Below are positions 1 to 8,369 of a stretch of DNA of 64,000 nt, piece after piece. How positions within the stretch are numbered: the stretch's first letter is position 1; each line of letters starts with the position of its first letter. The position numbers and the translations under genes were made by a program. This stretch comes from UBA2199 sp964628035. Lineage in GTDB: Bacteria; Acidobacteriota; Aminicenantia; UBA2199. The notes below the pieces were generated by a model, which saw only the letters and a program-made list of their open reading frames with translations, had not been told where the DNA came from and ran no database searches. The stretch lies in contig CAZVPI010000006.1 in NCBI GenBank assembly GCA_964628035.1, positions 62,001-126,000 of the forward strand, written 5' to 3'.

Positions 1-2
1 CC

Positions 3-884
3 CATTACGAGGACGCCCCCGAGGGCTTCGTCATGTGCCGTGTCAAGGCCGGCGGCATGACCGGAGGCCACTCCGGTGTCAACATCAACGAGGAGCGGGC
101 CAACGCCATCCGCGTGCTGGTGCGCGTGCTGCTGCAGCTGCGCCGCCAGCACGACGCCCGCCTGGCCGACATCTCGGGCGGCACCGCCCACAACGCCATC
201 CCGCGCGACGCCTGGGCCGACCTCTTCATCCCCCGCGACAGCTTCAAGGACGTCGAGCGCCTCGTTTCCGAGATGGAGGCGACGCTGCGCCGCGAGTTCG
301 CCAAGACCGACCCCAACCTCAAGGTCAACGCCGAGCTGCAGCTGGAGACCATGGGCAAGCGCCCGCTCAACACCGCCGACAGCGGCCGCATCCTGGACCT
401 GCTGATCGCCCTGCCCCACGGCGTGGCCGCCATGTCCACCGAGATCAAGGGCCTGGTGGAGACGTCCAACAACGAGGCCAGCGTGCGCATCGCCAACAGC
501 AAGCTGGAGATCGTCACCAGCCAGCGCAGCTCGGTGATGTCGCGGCTGCACGCCCTGACCTGGCGCATCGAGGCCGTCGCCCGCCTGGCCGGCGCCGACG
601 CCGTCAGCGGCAACGGCTATCCCGCCTGGCAGCCCAACCTGCAGTCGCCGCTGCTGGCCCGCTGCAAGGAGGTCTACCGCAGGCTGTTCCGCAAGGAGGC
701 CCACGTCGAGGCCATCCACGCCGGCCTGGAGTGCGGCATCATCGGCGACAAGAAGCCGGGCATGGACATGATCTCCTTCGGACCGACCCTGAAGAACCCC
801 CACTCGCCCGACGAGAAGATCCATGTCGGCTCGATCGGCATGGTGTGGGACTTCATGGTCGAGCTGCTCAAGAGCTTGAAATAG
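3..884 (+). CDS. pepD: Aminoacyl-histidine dipeptidase, C-terminal part (partial, 5' end outside window)
   Basis: The frame is open from base 3 and ends in TAG at 882-884, so about 293 residues are present and the N-terminus is off the window. The protein matches the PepD (Xaa-His dipeptidase, M20/M28-like zinc peptidase) family. The visible part contains the GGHSGVNI stretch that opens the lid domain and the late ECGIIGDK and HSPDEKIHV segments that carry metal-binding residues near the end of this family. It hydrolyses dipeptides such as carnosine in the cytoplasm. The next gene has its own promoter overlapping the end of this one, so they are probably separate units. Confidence 0.9.
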   Translation, partial: HYEDAPEGFVMCRVKAGGMTGGHSGVNINEERANAIRVLVRVLLQLRRQHDARLADISGGTAHNAIPRDAWADLFIPRDSFKDVERLVSEMEATLRREFAKTDPNLKVNAELQLETMGKRPLNTADSGRILDLLIALPHGVAAMSTEIKGLVETSNNEASVRIANSKLEIVTSQRSSVMSRLHALTWRIEAVARLAGADAVSGNGYPAWQPNLQSPLLARCKEVYRRLFRKEAHVEAIHAGLECGIIGDKKPGMDMISFGPTLKNPHSPDEKIHVGSIGMVWDFMVELLKSLK

Positions 885-898
885 GGCGTGCCGCGGCG

Positions 899-927
899 TT
901 GACCGCCGCGGGCGGATCCGGTAGAAT
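899..927 (+). promoter_or_regulatory. Sigma-70-type promoter for the DUF362 gene
   Basis: TTGACC at 899-904 and TAGAAT at 922-927 are separated by 17 bp. The start codon is at 934, only 6 nt after the -10 box, so the transcript would be leaderless or nearly so. No Shine-Dalgarno sequence is possible in that gap. Confidence 0.65.
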
Positions 928-933
928 GGCGGC

Positions 934-1830
934 ATGAAAAGAAGAGAATTCGTCCGCAACGGCTTGATCGCCTCCTCGGCTCTGCTGCTTCCCCGCCCCG
1001 AACTGTCCGGGCAGGCCGCCGCCCCCGCCCCCGACGGGGTGGTCCAGGTCCAGGGCGCGTCGCCCTACGACATCACGAAACGGGCCGTGTCCGAGCTCGG
1101 CGGCATGAAGCGCTTCGTCTCCCGCGGCGACGTGGTCATGGTCAAGCCCAACATCGGCTGGAACCGCACGGTCGAGCAGGGAGCCTGCACCCACCCCGAC
1201 GTGGTGCGGGCCGTAATCGAGATGGCCCTGGCCGCCGGCGCCAAGAAGGTGCTGGTGATGGACAACACCTGCCACAAGGCCGAGGACTGCTACGCGCGCA
1301 GCGGCATCGCCGCCGCCGCCCGCCGGGCCGGGGCCGAGGTGCGTTTCAGCGATGACAGCCGGCTGGTCGTCCACGACTTCCGCGGCGAGTTCCTCGGCAA
1401 ATGGCCGGTCTACCGCGACCATCTCGAAGTGGACAAGTTCATCAACGTGCCGGTGCTCAAGCACCACGGCAGCTCGGGGCTCACCATCGCCATGAAGAAC
1501 CTTTACGGCATCCTGGGCGGCAACCGCGGCAAGCTGCACCGCGACATGGGCGAGAACATCGCCGAGCTGGCCCAGGGCTTCCGCAGCCACCTGACGGTCG
1601 TCGACGCCTGGCGGGTGCTGCTGCGCAACGGCCCGGTGGGCGGCCGGCTGAGCGACGTGGAGGAACGGCGGACGGTCATCGCCTCGGCCAGCGTCATGCA
1701 CGCCGACGTGGCGGCGGCCTCCCTGTTCGGGCGCGACGCCCGCCAGGTCGAGTTCCTGCAGGCGGCGCGGGAGAGAAAGATGGGCGAGATCGAGCTGGCC
1801 AGGATCCCCCTGAAGCGCATCGGCGCCTGA
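934..1830 (+). CDS. DUF362 domain protein with Tat-type signal
   Basis: 298 aa. The N-terminus MKRREFVRNGL followed by a hydrophobic stretch is a twin-arginine-type signal, predicting export of a folded, possibly cofactor-bearing protein. The rest matches DUF362, a family of uncertain function often found next to ferredoxins; VKPNIGWN, HPDVVRAVIE and the VLKHHGSSGLTIAMKNLYG segment are typical. It is followed after 5 bp by a membrane polyferredoxin, so the two probably form an electron-transfer unit. The start is set by the promoter 6 nt upstream. Function is unknown. Confidence 0.85.
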   Translation: MKRREFVRNGLIASSALLLPRPELSGQAAAPAPDGVVQVQGASPYDITKRAVSELGGMKRFVSRGDVVMVKPNIGWNRTVEQGACTHPDVVRAVIEMALAAGAKKVLVMDNTCHKAEDCYARSGIAAAARRAGAEVRFSDDSRLVVHDFRGEFLGKWPVYRDHLEVDKFINVPVLKHHGSSGLTIAMKNLYGILGGNRGKLHRDMGENIAELAQGFRSHLTVVDAWRVLLRNGPVGGRLSDVEERRTVIASASVMHADVAAASLFGRDARQVEFLQAARERKMGEIELARIPLKRIGA

Positions 1831-1835
1831 GCGCC

Positions 1836-3362
1836 ATGGTGCGCAAACGGGGCCGGCTGCTGCAGCGGCTGCGCATCCTCAGCCAGGTCCTCTTCACCGT
1901 TCTCTTTTTCTTCCTGCTGGCGGCGCTGACCGGGTCGGGCCCCGTCTCCCTGGCCTGGTCCGGCCTTTTCTTTTATTTTGATCCCTTGTTCCTGTGGCTC
2001 AACCTGCTGGCCAAGCCGTTCCTGCGCCTCTTTCTCCTGGCCCTGGCGCCGCTGCTGCTGACGCTCCTGCTCGGCCGTTTCTTCTGCGGCTGGGTCTGCC
2101 CGCTCGGCGCCCTGCACCAGTTCTTCACCTGGCTGGGAGCGAAGCGGGGGAAACCGCAAGGCGCCGCGGCCTACGGGCGCGGAACGCTGCGGGTGAAGTA
2201 CCTGCTCCTGGCCGGTCTGCTGGCGGCCTCGCTCTTTTCCGTCCAGCTCCTGGGCTGGCTCGATCCCTTCTCCCTGCTCACGCGCAGCGCCGCCGTCGCC
2301 GTCCTGCCGGGCGGGAGCGCGGTCCTGCAGAAAGCCCTGCAAGCCGGACCGCAGCCGCTCTACGACCTCGGCCGGCGCCTGCTGCTCCCGGTCACCCAGC
2401 GGACTTTCCTGCAGGCAACGGCGATCGGCGCCGTTTTCCTGTCCCTGCTGCTGCTGAACCTGCGCCGCCGCCGTTTCTTCTGCAACAGCCTTTGCCCGCT
2501 GGGAGCCCTGTACGGGGCCCTGGGCCGCTTCTCGCTCCTGCGCCTGGCCGTCAACGACTCCTGCCGCAAGTGCAACGCCTGCGCCCGCCGCTGCACGTAC
2601 TACGGCGGCCCCTTCCAGGACTACCTGAAGTCGGAGTGCCTGTTGTGCTTCAACTGCGTCGCCGACTGCCCGGCCGGCTCCATCGAGGCCCGCTTCGCCT
2701 TTCCCGGCGCCGACGGGCGGCCGGCGCTCGACCTGGGCCGGCGCCGCCTCCTGGGCGCGGCCGGGGTCGGGGTCGCCGCCGCCGCCCTGCCGCTGGCCTC
2801 GCCTCCGCGCGCGGCCCGCGCCCGCCCCTTCCTGCGCCCCCCCGGCGCGCTGGCCGAGGAGGATTTCCTTTCCCGTTGCGTCCGCTGCGGCGCCTGCATG
2901 CAGGCCTGCCCGACGCACGCCCTGCAGCCGGCCCTTTTCCAGTCCGGGCTGGAGGGGCTGTGGACCCCGGTGCTGGTGCCCGCCGTCGGCTACTGCGAGT
3001 ACGAATGCCGCCGCTGCACCCAGGTCTGCCCGACGCGGGCCATTTCCCCCCTGTCGCTGGCGGAAAAGAAGCAGTTCAAGATCGGCACGGCCGTCGTCGA
3101 CCGCAGCCTGTGCTACACCTACGCCGACGGCTACAACTGCGCCGTGTGCGAGGAGCACTGCCCGGTGCCGGAGAAGGCCATCCGCTTCCGCCAGGTCGAG
3201 GTGCACAATTTCCGCGGCCGCGTGCGCACCGTCAACCAGATCTATGTCGTGCCCGACCTGTGCATCGGCTGCGGCATCTGCGAGAACGTCTGCCCGCGCA
3301 CCGACCTGGCGGCCATCCGCGTGGGCGCCGAGGAGGAGCAGCGGCAGATGCCCGGCAGCTGA
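1836..3362 (+). CDS. Membrane polyferredoxin, NapH-like half fused to NapG-like ferredoxin half
   Basis: 508 aa from the ATG 5 bp after the DUF362 stop. Residues 1-230 hold several hydrophobic segments and the two NapH-type loops CGWVCPLG (84-91) and CNSLCPLG (216-223). Six cysteine clusters follow: C243-C253, C268-C278, C348-C358, C387-C398, C426-C442 and C476-C486, most of them CxxCxxCxxxC(P). Between the second and third lies GRRRLLG plus a hydrophobic stretch (301-321), which looks like an internal Tat-type signal-anchor as at the start of NapG. The inferred role is passing electrons from the quinone pool through a series of 4Fe-4S clusters to an exported partner, probably the DUF362 protein. 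Confidence 0.85.
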   Translation: MVRKRGRLLQRLRILSQVLFTVLFFFLLAALTGSGPVSLAWSGLFFYFDPLFLWLNLLAKPFLRLFLLALAPLLLTLLLGRFFCGWVCPLGALHQFFTWLGAKRGKPQGAAAYGRGTLRVKYLLLAGLLAASLFSVQLLGWLDPFSLLTRSAAVAVLPGGSAVLQKALQAGPQPLYDLGRRLLLPVTQRTFLQATAIGAVFLSLLLLNLRRRRFFCNSLCPLGALYGALGRFSLLRLAVNDSCRKCNACARRCTYYGGPFQDYLKSECLLCFNCVADCPAGSIEARFAFPGADGRPALDLGRRRLLGAAGVGVAAAALPLASPPRAARARPFLRPPGALAEEDFLSRCVRCGACMQACPTHALQPALFQSGLEGLWTPVLVPAVGYCEYECRRCTQVCPTRAISPLSLAEKKQFKIGTAVVDRSLCYTYADGYNCAVCEEHCPVPEKAIRFRQVEVHNFRGRVRTVNQIYVVPDLCIGCGICENVCPRTDLAAIRVGAEEEQRQMPGS

Positions 3363-3381
3363 CGCCCGGCGCCGGCTTCCC

Positions 3382-3410
3382 TTGACTTCGCCGGCGAAAT
3401 GGGGTAATTT
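3382..3410 (+). promoter_or_regulatory. Sigma-70-type promoter for lipoprotein-rpiB
   Basis: TTGACT at 3382-3387, a 17-bp spacer and TAATTT at 3405-3410. The start codon follows at 3430 with a GAGGAG ribosome-binding site between, so this one is a normal leadered transcript. Confidence 0.6.
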
Positions 3411-3429
3411 GGGGGCGACGAGGAGTCCC

Positions 3430-3741
3430 ATGACCAAACCATCCGCCGCCCTGGTCCTGCTGTCCGCCCTGATCCTGCTGGCCGGCTGCTCCCGCAGCAG
3501 CGAAGCCCGCATCACGGTGAACAACACCGGCCTCCTCGCCTTCACGGTCAGCATGGACATCCACTCGACGACGATCCCCGCCGGGGGCAGCGATACGCTC
3601 GTCATGACCTGGCCCGGCCGCGGGCCTCTCGACGTCCAGCTCGTCTATTTCCCGGTGGGGCAGCCGTCGCGCCAGATGTACGTCCTGCTGGAGCTCCGGC
3701 ACGGCCAGGAACTCAGCCTGGACCTGGGCTTCGGCGGCTGA
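3430..3741 (+). CDS. Small predicted lipoprotein
   Basis: 103 aa. Residues 1-20 form a lipoprotein signal ending in the lipobox LLAGC with the lipidated cysteine at 20, so it is expected to be membrane-anchored outside the cytoplasm. The mature part is about 80 residues, predicted beta-rich (alternating hydrophobic stretches ITVNNTGLLAFTVSMDI and DVQLVYFPVG). I do not recognise a family. The ATG at 3430 has a GAGGAG site upstream. It is 5 bp from rpiB and probably cotranscribed with it. Confidence 0.75.
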   Translation: MTKPSAALVLLSALILLAGCSRSSEARITVNNTGLLAFTVSMDIHSTTIPAGGSDTLVMTWPGRGPLDVQLVYFPVGQPSRQMYVLLELRHGQELSLDLGFGG

Positions 3742-3746
3742 GGCCC

Positions 3747-4217
3747 ATGGAACGCCCGCCCCTGACCGTTGTCGTCGGCTCCGACCATGCCGGCTTCGCC
3801 CTGAAGGAGAGGATCGCCGGCGTCCTGCGCGGGCAGGGGAGAACGGTCGTCGACGTCGGCGCCCACAGCGCCGATGCCGCCAACTGGGCCGAATACGGGG
3901 CCCTGGCCGCCGCCAGGGTGGCGGCCGACCCGCGCGGCACCGTCGGCATCCTGGTCTGCGGCTCGGGGATCGGCATGTCGATCGTGGCCAACAAGTTCCC
4001 CGGCGTGCGCGCCGCCCTGTGCCGCGACGTGGAGGCGGCGCAGCTGGCGCGGCGGCACAACGACGCCAACGTCCTGGCCCTGGGGGCGCGGGTGCTGGAG
4101 CCGGCAACGGCCCTGGCCATCGTCGCCGCCTTCCTGGACACCCCCTTCGAGGGCGGCCGCCACCAGGCGCGCCTCGAGTACCTGAGCGAACACGTTGAAA
4201 AGAAGGGTTTCCGATAA
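3747..4217 (+). CDS. rpiB: Ribose-5-phosphate isomerase B
   Basis: 156 aa, the usual RpiB/LacAB size. It interconverts ribose 5-phosphate and ribulose 5-phosphate in the pentose phosphate pathway. Visible signatures are GSDHAGFALK (11-20), the active-site loop CGSGIGMSI with catalytic-type cysteine at 71, and the RRHNDANVLALGAR segment (102-115). It is followed after 26 bp by glyA, with an AGGAGG site between, so the two are likely cotranscribed. Confidence 0.95.
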   Translation: MERPPLTVVVGSDHAGFALKERIAGVLRGQGRTVVDVGAHSADAANWAEYGALAAARVAADPRGTVGILVCGSGIGMSIVANKFPGVRAALCRDVEAAQLARRHNDANVLALGARVLEPATALAIVAAFLDTPFEGGRHQARLEYLSEHVEKKGFR

Positions 4218-4243
4218 CCGACAGCCCATCATCAGGAGGTCAC

Positions 4244-5536
4244 ATGCCCGTTGACACGAAGGATATTTTCGCCATCGTCGAGAAGCAGAACGAGTGGCGC
4301 GGCAAGCAGTGCGTCAACCTCATCGCCAGCGAGAACACCCCCAGCCCGGCCGTGCGCGCGGTCCAGCTCAACGACTTCATGGGCCGCTACGCCGAGGGGC
4401 ATCCCAACACCGTGGACAAGATCAACCGCTATTACCAGGGGACACGCTACATCGACGAGATCGAGACCCTGGCCGCCCGCGAGATGCGCGAGCTGTTCGG
4501 CTGCGCCCAGGCCGAGGTCCGCCCCTACAGCGGCAACAACGCCAACACGGCCATCGCCATGGCCTGGCTGCGCGGCGGCGACGCCGTCATCGCCAACTCG
4601 ACCGACGCCGGCGGCCACATCAGCCACAATTTCTTCGGCATCATGGGGCGGCGCATCCAGATGCGCGGCCAGGTGCTGAAGCCCGGCAAGGAGAACTCGG
4701 TGAAGCTGAGCTTCTTTCCCCTCACCGCCGACCGCTACCACATCGACGTGGCCCGTTCGATCGAGCTCATCGAGAAGGTCAAGCCCAACCTGCTGGTCAT
4801 GGGCAAGAGCCTGTACCTGTTCCCCGACCCGGTCAAGGAGCTCGTCCCGGTCTGCCGCCAGCTGGAGATCCCCATCCTCTACGACGGCGCCCATGTTCTG
4901 GGCCTGATCGCCGGCGGCCAGTTCCAGGACCCGCTCGGCGAGGGCGCCACCTGGCTCACGGGCAGCACCCACAAGACCTTCCCCGGCCCGCAGCGCGGCG
5001 TCATCCTGTCGAACCTGGACGCCGAGGGCGAGAAGAAATACTGGTCGGCGGCCGACCGCGGCGTGTTCCCCGGCACCTCGTCCAACCACCACCTGTACAG
5101 CCTGCCGGCCCTGGTGGTGGCCGCCCGCGAGATGAAGGCCCACGGCAAGGCCTACGCGGCCCAGATCTGCAAAAACGCCGTGGCCCTGGCCCAGGCCCTG
5201 GAGGCCTGCGGCGTCCCGGTCGAGGCCAAGGAGTTCGGCTACACGCGCTCGCACCAGATCGCGGTCAACGTCTCCGCCTTCGGCGGCGGCGTCAAGGCGG
5301 CGCTGGCGCTCGAGGCCAACGACGTCATCTGCAACTACAACATGCTTCCCGGCGACAGCGACCCCATGAACCCTTCCGGCCTGCGCATCGGCACGCCGGA
5401 GATGACCCGCTTCGGCATGAAGGAGAAGGACTTCGCCGAGCTGGGGGAGCTGATGGCCGAGGCCATCAAGGGCAAGACGGTCAAGCCGCAGGTCAACCGC
5501 CTGCGCTCCCGCTTCCTGGACATGCAGTTCGTGTAG
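4244..5536 (+). CDS. glyA: Serine hydroxymethyltransferase, archaeal-like type
   Basis: 430 aa. The enzyme interconverts serine and glycine with tetrahydrofolate or an analogue. NLIASEN (25-31) is the family hallmark, YDGAHV (213-218) supplies the PLP aspartate, and the PLP lysine is K244 in GSTHKTFPGPQRG. The FPGPQ version of this motif is what I associate with archaeal SHMTs; bacterial ones usually read STTHKTLRGPR. The ATG has an AGGAGG site 7 nt upstream. It feeds the same glycine/one-carbon pool as the gcv operon at 37 kb, and panB downstream uses methylene-THF. Confidence 0.93.
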   Translation: MPVDTKDIFAIVEKQNEWRGKQCVNLIASENTPSPAVRAVQLNDFMGRYAEGHPNTVDKINRYYQGTRYIDEIETLAAREMRELFGCAQAEVRPYSGNNANTAIAMAWLRGGDAVIANSTDAGGHISHNFFGIMGRRIQMRGQVLKPGKENSVKLSFFPLTADRYHIDVARSIELIEKVKPNLLVMGKSLYLFPDPVKELVPVCRQLEIPILYDGAHVLGLIAGGQFQDPLGEGATWLTGSTHKTFPGPQRGVILSNLDAEGEKKYWSAADRGVFPGTSSNHHLYSLPALVVAAREMKAHGKAYAAQICKNAVALAQALEACGVPVEAKEFGYTRSHQIAVNVSAFGGGVKAALALEANDVICNYNMLPGDSDPMNPSGLRIGTPEMTRFGMKEKDFAELGELMAEAIKGKTVKPQVNRLRSRFLDMQFV

Positions 5537-5570
5537 GCCGGCGCCGCGGCGAGCCGGTCCGCGGGGCCGT

Positions 5571-5599
5571 TTGCCGCCGTGCGGGCCTCATGCTATAAT
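5571..5599 (+). promoter_or_regulatory. Sigma-70-type promoter for the dNK-pan operon
   Basis: TTGCCG at 5571-5576, 17 bp, then a perfect TATAAT at 5594-5599 preceded by TGC. The start codon at 5608 is 8 nt after the -10 box, predicting a leaderless transcript. Confidence 0.75.
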
Positions 5600-5607
5600 C
5601 CAGGCCG

Positions 5608-6294
5608 ATGACCGATCTCAAGTACATCGCCGTCGAGGGGCTGGTCAAATCCGGGAAAACCAAGCTGGCCCGCATCCTGGCCGAGGAGTTCCAGGCGCGC
5701 CTCTTCCTGGACAACCAGGGCCCGCTGCAGCCGGCCGACGCGGCCAAACCCGGCGCCGCCGCGGCCGGCAACCCCCTGCTCAAGGACTATTACGAGGCCT
5801 TCTCGTCCGCCTACAACCCCATGGCCCTCAAGACGCAGCTCGTCTTCCTGATCAACCGCTTCAACCAGCAGCTGGAGATGAAGCAGAAGGACCTGTTCCA
5901 GAAGACCATCGTCTCCAACTACATCTTCTACAAGGACGGCATCTACGCCCACACCGTGCTCAACGACGAGGACCTGGACATCTACAAGCGCATCCTGGGC
6001 ATTTTCGCCGAGCGCATCCACCCCTGCAGCCTGGTCGTCTACCTGCAGACCTCGTTCGCCGAGATGCTGCAGCGCATCCACCGCCAGGGAAGCGAGCAGG
6101 AGCGGCGCGTGCCCGGCGAATACTGGCGCGAGATCTTCGAGGCCTACAACTACTATTTTTTCAACTACAAGCTGTCGCCGCTGCTGGTGGTCAACGTCGA
6201 GAAGGTCGACTTCAGCCGCCGCCGCGACGTCGACGGCTTGATCGAGGAGATCCGCCGCCACAAGAAGGGGAACAGCTACTATGCCCCTGCCTGA
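5608..6294 (+). CDS. Deoxynucleoside-kinase-like P-loop protein
   Basis: 228 aa. The P-loop GLVKSGKT is at residues 11-18. The later ERRVPGEYWREIFEAYNYYFFNY and VVNVEKVDF segments resemble the LID and C-terminal parts of bacterial deoxyadenosine/deoxyguanosine kinases and dTMP-kinase-like enzymes, so phosphorylation of a deoxynucleoside or related substrate is likely. A 14-bp overlap with panB links it tightly to the pantothenate operon. It could instead phosphorylate a different small molecule; the exact substrate cannot be read from the sequence. Confidence 0.7.
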   Translation: MTDLKYIAVEGLVKSGKTKLARILAEEFQARLFLDNQGPLQPADAAKPGAAAAGNPLLKDYYEAFSSAYNPMALKTQLVFLINRFNQQLEMKQKDLFQKTIVSNYIFYKDGIYAHTVLNDEDLDIYKRILGIFAERIHPCSLVVYLQTSFAEMLQRIHRQGSEQERRVPGEYWREIFEAYNYYFFNYKLSPLLVVNVEKVDFSRRRDVDGLIEEIRRHKKGNSYYAPA

Positions 6295-7126
6295 GCCGGA
6301 AAAGAAGACGGTCCTGACCCTGGGCCGGAAGAAGGCGCGCGGCGAGCGCATCGCCGCCGTGACGGCCTACGATTTCCCCACCGCCCGCCTGGCCTCCGAG
6401 GCCGGCATCGACCTGATCCTGGTCGGGGATTCCCTGGGCATGGTCCTGCAGGGGCACCGCAACACGTTGACGGTGACCCTGGACGAGATGGTCTACCACA
6501 CCTCCCTCGTCTCCCGCGCCGAGCCGCTGTCGCTGGTGGTCAGCGACCTGCCCTACGGGTCGTTCCACGGCGGCGTCGAGCGCAGCGTGGAGAACGCCTG
6601 CCGCTGCCTCAAGGAGGGCGGCGCCGAGGCGGTGAAGCTCGAGGGCGGGCGCAAGCGCTTCCGCGTGATCGAGGCCCTGCTCGACGCCGAGGTGCCGGTG
6701 CTGGCTCACCTGGGGCTCACGCCGCAGTCGGTGCACGCCCTGGGCGGCTTCAAGGTGCAGGGCAAGCTGCGGGAGAAGGCGCGCGAGATCCACCAGGACG
6801 CGCTGGAGCTGGAGAAGCTCGGCGTCTTCGCCGTGGTGCTGGAGTCGGTCCCCCAGGAATTGGCGCGGCGCATCTCGGCCGACCTGCGCATCCCCACCAT
6901 CGGCATCGGCGCCGGCAGCGGCTGCGACGGCCAGATCCTGGTGTTCCACGACCTGGTGGGGTTCACCGACCTCTACCTGCCCCGGTTCGTGCGCAAGTAC
7001 GCCGACACCCGCTCCCTCTGGCTGGACGCCCTGCGGCGCTACGTCGGCGACGTCCGGGGCGGTGAATTCCCCGGCGCCGCCGAAAGCTATACCCTGGGCC
7101 GGGACATCGACGAGTTCCTGAAATGA
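6281..7126 (+). CDS. panB: 3-methyl-2-oxobutanoate hydroxymethyltransferase
   Basis: 281 aa, the usual length. It transfers a hydroxymethyl group from 5,10-methylene-THF to alpha-ketoisovalerate in the first committed pantothenate step. Family signatures include the N-terminal VTAYDFPTARLASEAGIDLILVGDSLGMV, AEAVKLEGG, HLGLTPQSVHALGGFKVQG and IPTIGIGAGSGCDGQILVFHD. It starts inside the kinase gene and overlaps panC by 4 bp (ATGA), so translation is coupled. Confidence 0.97.
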   Translation: MPLPEPEKKTVLTLGRKKARGERIAAVTAYDFPTARLASEAGIDLILVGDSLGMVLQGHRNTLTVTLDEMVYHTSLVSRAEPLSLVVSDLPYGSFHGGVERSVENACRCLKEGGAEAVKLEGGRKRFRVIEALLDAEVPVLAHLGLTPQSVHALGGFKVQGKLREKAREIHQDALELEKLGVFAVVLESVPQELARRISADLRIPTIGIGAGSGCDGQILVFHDLVGFTDLYLPRFVRKYADTRSLWLDALRRYVGDVRGGEFPGAAESYTLGRDIDEFLK

Positions 7127-7974
7127 AGATCTGCCGCACGATCGCCAGCCTGCGCCGCGCCCTGGCCGGGTTCTCCGGCGCCGGCGTCGGCTTCGTGCCC
7201 ACCATGGGCAGCCTGCACGAGGGGCATTTGAGCCTGGTGCGCGCCAGCCGCCGCGAGAACGAGCGCACCGTGGTCTCCATCTACGTCAATCCGGCGCAGT
7301 TCGGCGCCAACGAGGACCTGGAGCGCTACCCGCGCGACCTCCGGCGCGACGCGGCCCGGCTGCGCCGGGAAGGGGTGGATGTCCTCTTTGCGCCCGGCGA
7401 CGCCGAGATGTACCCCGAGCCCTACCGCACCTGGGTCGACGTCAGCGGCCTGGACGGCAAGCTCTGCGGCCGCTCGCGGCCCGGCCATTTCCGCGGCGTG
7501 GCCACCGTGGTGCTGAAGCTGTTCCTGCTGGTGCGGCCGCGGCGGGCCTATTTCGGCGAGAAGGACGCCCAGCAGGCGCTGGTCATCCGCCAGCTGGTCC
7601 GCGACCTGCGCCTGCCGCTGCGCCTGCGCGTGCTGCCCATCGTCCGCGACGCCGACGGCCTGGCCCTCTCCTCGCGCAACGCCTTCCTGAGCGCCGACGA
7701 GCGGCAGGCCGCCCTGGCCCTGCCCAAGGCGCTGCGCCGCGCCCGCGAACGCATCGAGGCCGGGGAGCGCGACGCCCGGGCGCTGCGCGCCGCCCTGCGC
7801 GCCGAGATCGCCCGCCAGCCCCTGCTGCAGGTCGATTATGTCGCCGTGGCGCGCCTCGACGACCTGGAGGAGGCGGCCATGGTCGAGCCCGGCAACACCC
7901 TGGTCGCCGTGGCCGTGCGCGTCGGCCGCACGCGGCTGATCGACAACTTCCTGTCAGGAGACATCTCATGCTGA
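7123..7974 (+). CDS. panC: Pantothenate synthetase
   Basis: 283 aa. It condenses pantoate with beta-alanine using ATP. The HIGH-type motif is visible in PTMGSLHEGHLSL, followed by VVSIYVNPAQFG, GRSRPGHFRGVATVVLKLF, YFGEKDAQQ and the KMSKS-like ALSSRNAFLS. It overlaps panB by 4 bp and panD by 7 bp, giving a contiguous panBCD set. Confidence 0.97.
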   Translation: MKICRTIASLRRALAGFSGAGVGFVPTMGSLHEGHLSLVRASRRENERTVVSIYVNPAQFGANEDLERYPRDLRRDAARLRREGVDVLFAPGDAEMYPEPYRTWVDVSGLDGKLCGRSRPGHFRGVATVVLKLFLLVRPRRAYFGEKDAQQALVIRQLVRDLRLPLRLRVLPIVRDADGLALSSRNAFLSADERQAALALPKALRRARERIEAGERDARALRAALRAEIARQPLLQVDYVAVARLDDLEEAAMVEPGNTLVAVAVRVGRTRLIDNFLSGDISC

Positions 7975-8336
7975 TCCCCTTCCTGGTCGCCAAGATCCAC
8001 CGCGCGACCGTCACCGCCGCCGACCTGCATTACGAGGGCAGCATCGCCATCGACGAGGAGATCATGGAGAAGGCCGGCCTGCGCGTCTTCCAGCAGGTCG
8101 ACGTCTACAATGTGAACAACGGCGAGCGCTGGTCCACCTACGTGCTGCCCTGGGCGCGGGCGACGGGCGGCATCGTGGTCAACGGCGCCGCCGCCCGCCT
8201 GGTCCACCCCGGCGACCTGCTGATCATCGCCGCCTATGCCCTGATCGACGAGAAGGAGCTGAACTCGCTGAGCGCCACGATCCTGACCATGGGCGCCGGC
8301 AACCGGATCGAGAAGATCACGCAAACCAAGCTGTGA
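7968..8336 (+). CDS. panD: Aspartate 1-decarboxylase proenzyme
   Basis: 122 aa. It makes beta-alanine from aspartate with a pyruvoyl group formed by self-cleavage. The cleavage site is G24-S25 in YEGSIAID, with the conserved KIHRATVT at 9-16 and VNNGERWSTYV and NGAAARLVHPGDLLIIAAYA downstream. It overlaps panC by 7 bp, so all substrates for pantothenate come from one operon. Confidence 0.97.
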   Translation: MLIPFLVAKIHRATVTAADLHYEGSIAIDEEIMEKAGLRVFQQVDVYNVNNGERWSTYVLPWARATGGIVVNGAAARLVHPGDLLIIAAYALIDEKELNSLSATILTMGAGNRIEKITQTKL

Positions 8337-8369
8337 GGCGCGCACCCGCGGCCGCGCCGAGGAACACGC

